The notes below the pieces were generated by a model, which was not told the DNA's origin, made no database searches, and saw nothing but the letters and a program-made list of their open reading frames with translations. From positions 1 to 32,232 of the forward strand of contig JABHRS010000019.1 in the NCBI GenBank assembly GCA_018670085.1: 32,232 bases of DNA, written 5' to 3'. The DNA is from an archaeon. GTDB taxonomy: Archaea > Nanobdellota > Nanobdellia > Woesearchaeales > GW2011-AR9. Position numbers and translations under genes: made by a program. Below, in pieces: positions 8,604 through 16,684 of the stretch; positions within the stretch are counted from its first letter, which is position 1; each line of letters starts with the position of its first letter.

Positions 8604-8706
8604 CGGGGGGAAGATTTGAATTCGGCAACACACAACCTCAGCTGTACATTTCTTCCGACCTTCGGGTTATGAGCCCGACGGGCACTCCTAGCTGCCCCAC
8701 CCCGCT
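8601..8706 (-). tRNA. Initiator tRNA-Met (CAU) with a 31-nt T-arm intron
   Basis: Removing 8621-8651 leaves a perfect 75-nt initiator tRNA. The acceptor stem is AGCGGGG/CCCCGCT with A73, and the D stem is GGGC/GCCC. The anticodon stem TCGGG/CCCGA carries the three G-C pairs typical of initiators, with loop CTCATAA (anticodon CAU). The variable loop is AGGTC, and the T arm is GGAAG-TTCAAAT-CTTCC. The A1-U72 pair is the archaeal initiator hallmark. CCA is not encoded. Without removing the intron, the T arm cannot form. The 3' end overlaps the stop codon of the convergent homing endonuclease. Confidence 0.93.
8621..8651 (-). other. Non-canonical tRNA intron at position 53/54
   Basis: 31 nt lie between G53 and T54. 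The junction is unambiguous, because no sliding is possible if the T arm is to read GGAAG-TTCAAAT-CTTCC. The intron folds into a 10-bp stem (AATGTACAGC with GTTGTGTGTT, several G-U pairs) and a TGAG loop. Next to it C48-G49-G50 pairs with CCG of the intron 3' end (the fourth pair is A-G). Each side has a 3-nt bulge (AG^A and AA^T) with the splice site between bulge bases 2 and 3. This is the geometry the archaeal splicing endonuclease cuts; the outer exon helix is missing, as in relaxed motifs. Confidence 0.82.
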
Positions 8707-8730
8707 ATAATAAATCAGAACTGTAGCTCA

Positions 8731-8742
8731 TTTAAAAAGCTT
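8731..8742 (-). promoter_or_regulatory. TATA box of tRNA-iMet
   Basis: Minus strand GCTTTTTAAATG lies about 28 nt upstream of the tRNA 5' end (8706), so transcription would start a few bases before the mature end. Confidence 0.5.
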
Positions 8743-8863
8743 TAGTTATTATTGGTAGTCTAACCCAGTTATTAACATCCAAATTCAAGAAAATTAATTA
8801 AAAATAACTCAAAAAAATGAATAAAAAAATATAATACATTGAATTTAAAAATAAAAATAGAAA

Positions 8864-10015
8864 TTAACCTTGAAGCGAAGGCACTTCAAAACCAGGCACC
8901 CCTGAGTTATGCGCAGGATGATCAGGAATTTTAGACAAAACCGCCTCTATCTCCTTCTCGCCCCAACCAGAATTTTCCAAGTTTTTTTCAATATCTGCTT
9001 TAGACATCCCACCTTCGAGTTCTTCTTTAACATATACTTCCAGTTCATCCGTATTCTCTGCAGGTGCAGCCTTAGCTCGATAACGGACTATTAACGCAAC
9101 TATCAAGATCAAAATTGCAAGCCCCACAATTCCAAGTACCAACATTAACCAGTACTGAGATAAAAACGCTTTAACACTTTTGATTAACTTAGCACTAAAA
9201 CTATCACTTTCCAAATAAACATATTCATACTCTGTTAAGCCATCACTACTTGGAGCATCACTAGCTAACCAACTAAACCAGCCATCATCTTCTTCAACGC
9301 ATTCACGTGTTTCATCTGGCCTATCTTGATATGTACTACAACTATGTTCATCGTAACAAGTTCTTATTTGTGAACCATCACTACATTCATCCCAAGTTTC
9401 ACAAATCCAACTTTCATCACAAGCATCACAACTTTGAGTTACATTAGGTTTATCATCATCAGTTCGACAGTCACTAGTTTGATAACATTCACGTGATTGA
9501 ATTAATTCATTGTCACAATAATCCCAATCATCACAAGTCCAGATCTCTGTACACCTGCTACTACCACCACCACTTCCCCCACCAGAAGAAGAAGAAGAAG
9601 AAGAAGAACTACTAGAGCTACTAGAGCTACTAGAACTGCTTGAAGAACCAGAACCTGTATCCCCAGTATCAGAATCATCACTTGAACCAACTCCAGAACT
9701 ACAATCACTACCTACACAAACTTCATCATTTACAGATTCACCATCACAGGCAGCATAAATTGTGTAAGTCCCATCTTCGCTTGGAGTAAAACTTGTTGAA
9801 AAACTAGTATCAGTTTCAGTTGCAACTTCATTAAGCCAAACAGTACTCAAACCAACAACAGCTTGTAATAAAACAGGACTACTATCACATGTTCCAGATA
9901 CTGTCACAGTTTCGCCACTTGCAACATCAGACAAACTATCCAAACTTAGTCCAGCAAAAACTAAAGAACTACATAAAAATAAAAATAAGAAAATTGGAGT
10001 TAACTTCCATTTCAT
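8864..10015 (-). CDS. Surface membrane protein with TSP1-like repeats and poly-Ser stalk (383 aa)
   Basis: Signal peptide 1-21, then an Ig-like domain to about residue 105. A Ser/Gly stalk follows (about 121-153, including about 22 consecutive Ser). Two Cys-rich thrombospondin-type-1-like modules come next: WTCDDWDYC (159-167) and WICETWDEC (203-211), each followed by a basic, Cys-containing half. A membrane helix (about 288-311) and a cytoplasmic tail follow. The tail contains a short helical hairpin (about 325-362, MSKADIEKNLENSGWGEKEI), like SHOCT/UBA-type mini-domains. The outside is Cys-rich and acidic and the inside is charged. Its ATG overlaps the cohesin-like gene by 4 nt (ATGA), implying translational coupling and a shared role. 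The stop is followed by T-rich DNA (8800-8860), a plausible terminator. Confidence 0.85.
   Translation of the reverse strand: MKWKLTPIFLFLFLCSSLVFAGLSLDSLSDVASGETVTVSGTCDSSPVLLQAVVGLSTVWLNEVATETDTSFSTSFTPSEDGTYTIYAACDGESVNDEVCVGSDCSSGVGSSDDSDTGDTGSGSSSSSSSSSSSSSSSSSSSSSGGGSGGGSSRCTEIWTCDDWDYCDNELIQSRECYQTSDCRTDDDKPNVTQSCDACDESWICETWDECSDGSQIRTCYDEHSCSTYQDRPDETRECVEEDDGWFSWLASDAPSSDGLTEYEYVYLESDSFSAKLIKSVKAFLSQYWLMLVLGIVGLAILILIVALIVRYRAKAAPAENTDELEVYVKEELEGGMSKADIEKNLENSGWGEKEIEAVLSKIPDHPAHNSGVPGFEVPSLQG
9584..9640. repeat. Serine-codon microrepeat (GAA tract and CTAGAG repeats)
   Basis: About eight GAA triplets (TTC/TCT-type codons on the coding strand) are followed by repeated CTAGAG/CTAGAA units. 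They encode the poly-Ser stalk of the TSP1-like protein. Such tracts change length by slippage, so stalk length may vary between strains. Confidence 0.7.
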
Positions 10016-13005
10016 TCGCTCACCACCACTGAACTAATTAATGGTGTTGAACTTCCATCATCAGCCCAACCAGCCCAAACAAACACTGAAACTGTATGTG
10101 CTTCAGTTGAAGACGCAGTATAACTTAAACTTTGACTTTCTGAACCACCAACAACTAATGCATCCATTGATTGATAGATTAGTGATTGGACAATCCCATC
10201 ACCGTCAGCAATACTTACAATGAGTAAATGTGCAGCAAGGTCAACAAGTTCAGGAGTTACAGTCACATCAATATCATAAATGGTATCAACTGCGAAATCA
10301 GTTACACTAACATCAGACCCAGCAGAGTCAGTAATACTTACCGCAATTTCTCCACTATCTCCAGCCCCACTATCACCAGTTCCGCTAATAGTACAATCAG
10401 TTGTTAGAGTTGCATCGGTATCGTCACAATCACCACCAACTGAAACAGCAGTAACTCCATCACCAGTGATAGTATATTCACAGTGAAGGCCTAATTCAGT
10501 ATCACCATAACCATCACCATCACCATCATAATAGTAAGATTCAATTCCAACAGCAGCATCAGTATCATCACAATCACTAGAAGTAATTATTCCATCCCCA
10601 TCAACATCTGTACTTGAATCCTCAACACATTCAAAATCTGTACTACAACTGTATCCAATATCACAATCACTATCAGTGGAACATGAAGTTTCACAAGTTA
10701 AGTCACTACCACAAGTATAAGGAGTACAATCAGTATCTACTGAACAAGTTTCCTCTGAAGAACCAACATCAGTTATAGTTACAGTAAAATCACCATAACC
10801 TTCAGCATCTGAAACAAATCTCCCATAAACATCACTGAACGATAATTGAAGAGTATAAGGAGTTTCACTAACAGCATAACCAGTACTATCCCAACTAAGA
10901 GTATATTCTCCTTCATCTCCAGTGATTACAACACTGTAAATAGAAGCATCAATATCAGATGAATCTATATTTAGATCAAATTCTAAGGTTTCATACTCAA
11001 GTGCAGTTACTGAAAAAGTTAATTCCATTACATCACCCTCATCAATTTCTTGATCATCAATTGCAGTTACAAAAGTAGGTACACCATAATCAGCATCACC
11101 AACAATCAAAGTTAAAGGTTCAGTTGTTGTATCTACTCCATCAGATACACTCACTGAAAAACCATACTCACCATAATCACTTCGATCAAAGCTATCATAG
11201 GAAGTTACTGGCCAACTAATTGTTAAAACAGATTCATCACCATCAGCTGCATCAGTTGAACTAACATAAGCTGTCGGATTAAACAAAGAACCTGCATCAT
11301 CGCCAACTGCAACATGAGTATCAAAGGACAAACTAGTACTTATTCCACTATCAGCATACCCATAGAATGAATGGCTGAGATAATGATCAACAATAGTACT
11401 ATCTGAGGTGAAATTGACTCCGTCGATAAAAATTAATTCTACCCCATCCACTGAAGGATCAAAGTAAGGTCCAATTGCAACAGTCCCATCAGTTACTGTT
11501 AGATCAAAATGATCAACATCTTCTCCACCTTCACCATCTGAAGTTGTAAAAGTTATGGTATATAACTCATTAGCTAAACTAGTTGAGTCAATATTAAATT
11601 CCCAACTCCAAATTTCACCATCAGTTACACCAGAACTAAGACTAAATGCAGCATCAGTTGAACTACTTCCTTCATCAAAGCTTTCCGTATAACTGTCAGC
11701 AGCATCACTAATATCAATGGAGATTGTTGGAGTATCAGCATCAACATCCCCACCACCAACATACACAATTGTAGTATCGCCTACAGATGAATCTAAGCTA
11801 TCTGAAGTATAAGTTGTACTCAAGGTTGAATCAAATAACCCAATTTCTGGATCTGAGTTTTCTGTTACTGGACCAATTTCAATAACATAATAACTTACTG
11901 CAGTATCAGTTCCATCTGAAACAGTGAATGCCAATATAACTGTAGCTTCAGAAATATCTTCCAAACTGTTTATTTCCAATTCCCAATTTCCAGAACCATC
12001 ATTATTAGATAAGGTCACTTCTGTTGTAACCCCAGTTGAATCTGACTCACCCTCAGCTAATGTTAAAACTGCAGGTTCACTAATCAATTCTTCATGAATT
12101 GTCAAAACTAATTCCAAATCACCATCAGCAGTCTCAGCATCACTAGCTGAGATAGATAAAGTTAAAGGATCAGAATCACCTTCCTCAATAGTTATTGAGC
12201 CGATATCACCATCACCATCTAAATCACTGTCAGTTAAAGAATCAATTGTTGGTACAGTGTTTGCATTTACTTCAACATCAGCACCTTCTGAGAAGACAAG
12301 ATTATTTGTTTCATCCAACTGAAAAAAACCAACATCATCTGAATCAGTAGTTGTTGCGCCAATTTCAATCGCTAAAATATCACCACTGCTTGCTCCAGCG
12401 CCAATAGTAAATGTTAATTCTAAAAGTTCAATTTCTTCAACAGACCCACTTCCTGAAGACAGATCTGTTATGATATAAGCTGAATAATCCAAGAGAGTCG
12501 CAGCAGAACCATCATCCATAGAGCCAGCAGCAGTTCCAGATAATTCCCCTTCCCAAATTTGCGATGCAACAATCCCGCTTGATTCATCTAGTTCTAAATT
12601 TTCAGGAAATTTAATTTGTAGGTTAGTTGAGTAAACATCACTTGCAGTGTATCCAACAACAGTAACTGTAAACTCATCACCAACATCACCCTCAGCATAA
12701 TTAAAAACTGATCCACCAAGCATTAAACATAAATCACCCTCAGCACCACAACTACTTGTACTGCTTGAAGAAATTGCTACTGCTTGACCTGCAACAGCAC
12801 TATCTTGATAAAATAAAAAGAGAGCTAATACTACAATTAAAACAATTGAAAGAGCAGCTACTAAGAAAGTTTTCATACCTTGTTCTTCAGCATGTCGAGA
12901 GTGCCTCATAGGAGTTGGTGCAATTCTTGAATGTTTAGAACTACTTTTAGTCTGTCTTTTTACAGATTTTTTTCTTGAAATTTTTTTAACTCTCTTTGCA
13001 ACCAT
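10012..13005 (-). CDS. Membrane-anchored scaffold with cohesin-like domain (997 aa)
   Basis: Start ATG 13005 is chosen, not GTG 13014, because AGAGGGTG (13012-13019) is a good SD 6 nt before it. Positions below count from the GTG. A basic tail (1-47) and one helix (49-70) give a signal anchor with the C terminus outside. Residues about 93-249 look like a cohesin: GDEFTVTVVGY, then NLQIKFPENLELDES, then IELLELTFTIGAGASSGD, the usual cohesin order. Several Ig/cadherin-like beta-sandwich repeats follow (about 253-750). A Cys-rich segment (757-797) precedes Asp-rich calcium motifs (DVDGDG, DGDGDGYGD and two SDCDDTDA-like units, 804-870), then a last beta domain. Very acidic. The downstream gene overlaps by 4 nt. 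The cohesin call rests on pattern only; another beta-sandwich is possible. Confidence 0.82.
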   Translation of the reverse strand: MVAKRVKKISRKKSVKRQTKSSSKHSRIAPTPMRHSRHAEEQGMKTFLVAALSIVLIVVLALFLFYQDSAVAGQAVAISSSSTSSCGAEGDLCLMLGGSVFNYAEGDVGDEFTVTVVGYTASDVYSTNLQIKFPENLELDESSGIVASQIWEGELSGTAAGSMDDGSAATLLDYSAYIITDLSSGSGSVEEIELLELTFTIGAGASSGDILAIEIGATTTDSDDVGFFQLDETNNLVFSEGADVEVNANTVPTIDSLTDSDLDGDGDIGSITIEEGDSDPLTLSISASDAETADGDLELVLTIHEELISEPAVLTLAEGESDSTGVTTEVTLSNNDGSGNWELEINSLEDISEATVILAFTVSDGTDTAVSYYVIEIGPVTENSDPEIGLFDSTLSTTYTSDSLDSSVGDTTIVYVGGGDVDADTPTISIDISDAADSYTESFDEGSSSTDAAFSLSSGVTDGEIWSWEFNIDSTSLANELYTITFTTSDGEGGEDVDHFDLTVTDGTVAIGPYFDPSVDGVELIFIDGVNFTSDSTIVDHYLSHSFYGYADSGISTSLSFDTHVAVGDDAGSLFNPTAYVSSTDAADGDESVLTISWPVTSYDSFDRSDYGEYGFSVSVSDGVDTTTEPLTLIVGDADYGVPTFVTAIDDQEIDEGDVMELTFSVTALEYETLEFDLNIDSSDIDASIYSVVITGDEGEYTLSWDSTGYAVSETPYTLQLSFSDVYGRFVSDAEGYGDFTVTITDVGSSEETCSVDTDCTPYTCGSDLTCETSCSTDSDCDIGYSCSTDFECVEDSSTDVDGDGIITSSDCDDTDAAVGIESYYYDGDGDGYGDTELGLHCEYTITGDGVTAVSVGGDCDDTDATLTTDCTISGTGDSGAGDSGEIAVSITDSAGSDVSVTDFAVDTIYDIDVTVTPELVDLAAHLLIVSIADGDGIVQSLIYQSMDALVVGGSESQSLSYTASSTEAHTVSVFVWAGWADDGSSTPLISSVVVSE

Positions 13006-13047
13006 TGAATTCACCCTCTTTTAATTAATATAACTAGTACTTTCTCC

Positions 13048-13056
13048 CTTATAAAA
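13048..13056 (-). promoter_or_regulatory. Promoter of the cohesin-like/TSP1 unit
   Basis: Minus strand TTTTATAAG is preceded by AAAG. Start is predicted near 13025, giving a leader of about 20 nt that keeps the SD at 13012-13019. The two-gene unit therefore can be transcribed apart from the dockerin genes upstream. Confidence 0.5.
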
Positions 13057-13103
13057 CTTTAGTTAATCATAACTAATCGTCGTCAGTAATACTTTAATTT
13101 TTT

Positions 13104-14612
13104 CTAACTACTACTTGCTTCAGCAACATAATTTCTAACAAAATCCAACATATCTGCAAAGGTAAGTACACCATCACCATTCATGTCAGCAGCACCAGTA
13201 TAACTGCTACCATAACTTGCAGTTATTTCATCGTTAAATGCAGTTATATCGCTCTCATCAACTGAACCATCACCACTAATGTCTGAATAAACTGAAACCA
13301 TCGAAAATGATTCACAAGAACGATGATAACTACTTCCATCCTGTGGATCAGTACCCAAACTTAACTCTTCTTCATTAGTACAACCATCACCATCACTATC
13401 ATCAGAACAGAGGTAATAATCAGTGTCTAATGCTGGCCAACTATTTCCACACTTGTTGCTAGCAGGCATTTCATTAGCAAAATAATTCTCCCCACCAGAC
13501 CCAACATCTGCTAAACAGTAAAAATCACTAGAATCAAATGAATCACAAGAGATTGTAGAACTTAAGTCATTATTTTCTGATTGATAAAAATAAATCTCAC
13601 GTTCATTCTCACTAAATTGCATATTTGTGAAATCATTATTATCTGAACTAACTAAATACAAAACATAACTATCACTGTTAGAAACATAAATTTCATCAAA
13701 GGAATTTGAAGAAGATAAAGTAAGACTAATCCCCCTACTTCCAGAATCAATTACATTAATTAAACTAAAACTACTATCATTAACATCATTAAATGAAAAT
13801 CCATTCTGAATGGATGAACTAATATTCAAATCATTAAACACATTTCCAACAGAATGAGAAATTGAAAAACCATGATGACCCAAATTAATTAATGTATTTC
13901 CTACAAACTCATTATTATCAGAACTATGAATACTAACCCCAGTTGAACTACTTTCAGAGATCACATTACCATAAAACTGATTATTCATACTACCATGAAT
14001 CTCAAAAGCCTCATCACCTGAATAAGAAACAATATTATCCTGAAAAAAATTAGACTCCCCATCATTAATAACAACTCCATCAGAACCAGACAAAGTAATT
14101 GTATTCCCAAGAACAATATTAGAATCTGAGAGAACATATATCCCTTCAGCACCAGAACTTTCAATTTCATTAGAAGTTATATTCACAAAACCACCTCGAT
14201 TTATGTAAACTCCTTCTCCCACTGAATTTTTTAACTCATTAGAGTCAATTAGAATATAATTTGAATTTAACAACACAATAGAATTATCGAAATTTTCAAC
14301 AACACAGTTTTGAATAGTTACATCATTTACTTGATACAAACGAACTCCATAATTAACAGAATCAACTGAACCAACAATCTGTGCATCACCGCAATCTAAG
14401 GTCACATCATCAGTATCAATAATTATCCCATGACTTGTTCCATCGCTACAATCCAACCCATCAATTGGGATGGTAAATTCAGTTTCTCCTGCATAGTCAC
14501 TAGTACTAGTTCCACAACTTGTAATCTCAGTTAATGCAGTAACACTAAGCGTAGAAATTACTAACATAACCATTACAAATAACAAACTCAAAACCAAATT
14601 TTTTCTTACCAT
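13104..14612 (-). CDS. Secreted beta-helix protein with C-terminal dockerin (502 aa)
   Basis: Signal peptide 1-27. Residues about 60-350 are right-handed parallel beta-helix repeats (PbH1/NosD type, recurring short units such as NxF-GNxI and GVSIHSSDNN), a fold of polysaccharide lyases and carbohydrate-binding surface proteins. A Cys-flanked TSP3-like calcium unit follows (DSDGDGCTNEEE, about 406-417). The end is a type-I-dockerin-like pair of EF-hand loops, DISGDGSVDESD (444-455) and DMNGDGVLTFAD (476-487), each with acids at positions 1, 3, 5 and 12. There is no C-terminal membrane anchor, so the protein should be held by another molecule. It lies 20 nt after the 651-aa paralogue, with a GGGG SD about 10 nt before the ATG, so the two are probably co-transcribed. 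No catalytic residues identified. Confidence 0.85.
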   Translation of the reverse strand: MVRKNLVLSLLFVMVMLVISTLSVTALTEITSCGTSTSDYAGETEFTIPIDGLDCSDGTSHGIIIDTDDVTLDCGDAQIVGSVDSVNYGVRLYQVNDVTIQNCVVENFDNSIVLLNSNYILIDSNELKNSVGEGVYINRGGFVNITSNEIESSGAEGIYVLSDSNIVLGNTITLSGSDGVVINDGESNFFQDNIVSYSGDEAFEIHGSMNNQFYGNVISESSSTGVSIHSSDNNEFVGNTLINLGHHGFSISHSVGNVFNDLNISSSIQNGFSFNDVNDSSFSLINVIDSGSRGISLTLSSSNSFDEIYVSNSDSYVLYLVSSDNNDFTNMQFSENEREIYFYQSENNDLSSTISCDSFDSSDFYCLADVGSGGENYFANEMPASNKCGNSWPALDTDYYLCSDDSDGDGCTNEEELSLGTDPQDGSSYHRSCESFSMVSVYSDISGDGSVDESDITAFNDEITASYGSSYTGAADMNGDGVLTFADMLDFVRNYVAEASSS

Positions 14613-14632
14613 TTTCTTTTAACCCCAATCCA

Positions 14633-16588
14633 TTAACTACTCGTTGCTGTAACATAGACTGCAACAAATTCCAATATATCTGCAAATGTCAAGACACCAT
14701 CACTATTAATATCAGCTGGATGAAATGTTTCAGTAGCACCAGAAACAGCTCCACCATAATAACTTGCAGTATACTCATTAAAATAAACTAAGTCAGTTGA
14801 ATCAATATCTCCATCATAATCAATGTCACCAAGTACACACCCAGTAGCATCGTTATCAGAAGAATATACTTCAAAACTTACAGACAAACAACTACTTAAT
14901 TCAGTTACATCAGAATCAAGACAAGCAATAATTTCATCGCCATTGACAATACAATCACTATCATAATCTTCCGTTGGATCTAAACAACCAAGAGTATCTG
15001 ACCAGACTCCATCTCCATGGCGATCACCAGAATCAGTATCACATTCTGTTTCCGTTATACAAAGAGAATAATCATCAACGCAACCAGCTGACTCAACACA
15101 AATCCCCCCTGAACATTCATACCCACTGCCACAATCAACTAATTCACCATAAGCATATCCAGGATAAGCCTCAGTTGAATCATGACACCAATATTCAACC
15201 AGTTCACCATCGCCAGTACAAAAATCAGTCCAGCCACTGCTACTATCAATTTGTTCATCAAGATAAGAAGTTCCAGTTACAGACCCAACAACTGCAGTAT
15301 CGTATCCACCATCAGTGTCAGCACAAACAGCACATCCATCTGTATCATCTAAATCAATAACACCATTCCCATCATTATCAAATCCATCAGTACATGTTAA
15401 TTCGAGATCATATTCACACAATTCTCCACCGGGTCCTCCAACAACACCATCACAATCAGAATCATAACAATCTTCTGAACCATCACCATCATTATCTAAA
15501 CCATCGTTACAAGTTACTTCGACCGCATATTCACAAAGCCCACCATCTGGACCTGTAAAACCGTCACATTCACTCTCTTCACAATCAGTCCCAGTATCAG
15601 TTGACGAAGCATCATCATTGTTCAACCCATCACTGCAGCTAAGATCATCAAATTCAGTATCACACAGATCACCAATCCCATCCAGATCAATATCAGATTG
15701 ACCTACATTTGAAACCAAGACACAATTGTCTTCGTAATCCCTGAGAGTATCCCCATCAGTATCAGCAGAACACAGACTATAATCAGTGCTAACTATAGGA
15801 TAACCAGAACTACAAACAAAAGCAGTATCAAAATAATTATTTTTTCCAGATGCAGTAGATTTTGCTTCACAGAAAAAATCATAACCCCCTGAGCTAGTAT
15901 CACAAAATGCATTTGACTCAAAGTTATTGTTTAAAGCATAATCTACACTACCACCTGAATTCATGTACAATGCATTCCCAGAGCTTAAAAAAATTGAATT
16001 ACTCAAAAAATCATTGTTATCTCCACTAGTCAAATCAATTCCAACTGGTTGATTCAAGATATAATTCTCTTCAATTAGATCAGTTTGAGAATCAAGCATT
16101 TTTATTCCTGAAACTGCGTTTTTATAAAAATAATTTCCAGTGATAGAATTATCATGATCATTTTCTAAATTAATCCCTGAAGTCAAAGCAGAAGTCAAAG
16201 AATTGTTTAAGATATTTGAAAAACCAGATCCCACTACTTGAATGTTATTATCAAACCGAGAGATATTACAGTTCATAATTTTCGCTCTATCAGCACCATT
16301 TACATAAACACCATAAGTACTAGTTTGATCACGTCCAATGATTTTATAGCCAGCACAGTCTAAAGAAACATCATTTGAGTTTATTATTATCACAGGATCA
16401 ATATCACACCAGAGATCACTTGCAAGTTCATACTCACCAGGAGCAGTTATTGTGTTATAACATAAACGGCCAGGTGGCACACTCGAAGTTGAGCCAGCGA
16501 TAGTAGTAACAGCATTAACCAGCGGGATTATTGTTATAATTAACAACAGTAAAATTGAACAAAACATTAATTTTTTTGACTTACCCAT
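14633..16588 (-). CDS. Secreted beta-helix protein with Ca-binding repeats and dockerin (651 aa)
   Basis: Signal peptide 1-26. A beta-helix spans about 65-225 (recurring NN-F/I-x-x-N units), shorter than in the paralogues. A long Asp/Cys-rich calcium region (about 273-420) follows. It contains TSP3 units (DTDGDTLRDYEDNC, DIDLDGIGDLCD) and three CxDGxxNDG-type repeats (318-410), then a Cys-rich domain to about 545. The C-terminal dockerin is at about 588-646: loops DIDYDGDIDSTD (588-599) and DINSDGVLTFAD (626-637). The tail TATSS resembles the other two paralogues. SD GAGG lies about 7 nt before the ATG. A weak TATA (about 16634-16645) could give it its own start in the 96-nt gap. Calcium would order both the repeats and the dockerin. 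The ligand of the beta-helix is unknown. Confidence 0.85.
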   Translation of the reverse strand: MGKSKKLMFCSILLLLIITIIPLVNAVTTIAGSTSSVPPGRLCYNTITAPGEYELASDLWCDIDPVIIINSNDVSLDCAGYKIIGRDQTSTYGVYVNGADRAKIMNCNISRFDNNIQVVGSGFSNILNNSLTSALTSGINLENDHDNSITGNYFYKNAVSGIKMLDSQTDLIEENYILNQPVGIDLTSGDNNDFLSNSIFLSSGNALYMNSGGSVDYALNNNFESNAFCDTSSGGYDFFCEAKSTASGKNNYFDTAFVCSSGYPIVSTDYSLCSADTDGDTLRDYEDNCVLVSNVGQSDIDLDGIGDLCDTEFDDLSCSDGLNNDDASSTDTGTDCEESECDGFTGPDGGLCEYAVEVTCNDGLDNDGDGSEDCYDSDCDGVVGGPGGELCEYDLELTCTDGFDNDGNGVIDLDDTDGCAVCADTDGGYDTAVVGSVTGTSYLDEQIDSSSGWTDFCTGDGELVEYWCHDSTEAYPGYAYGELVDCGSGYECSGGICVESAGCVDDYSLCITETECDTDSGDRHGDGVWSDTLGCLDPTEDYDSDCIVNGDEIIACLDSDVTELSSCLSVSFEVYSSDNDATGCVLGDIDYDGDIDSTDLVYFNEYTASYYGGAVSGATETFHPADINSDGVLTFADILEFVAVYVTATSS

Positions 16589-16684
16589 CTTTCCCTCACT
16601 AATAACACAGTTTAATATTTTTTAAATATTTCTGAGATATTTATTCTTAGTTTATTTTTAGTTGATTTTTTACAATTCAATTTT

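Noticed and set aside
12966..13014. GTG 13014 as start of the scaffold gene
   Set aside because: GTG is inside the Shine-Dalgarno sequence that serves ATG 13005.
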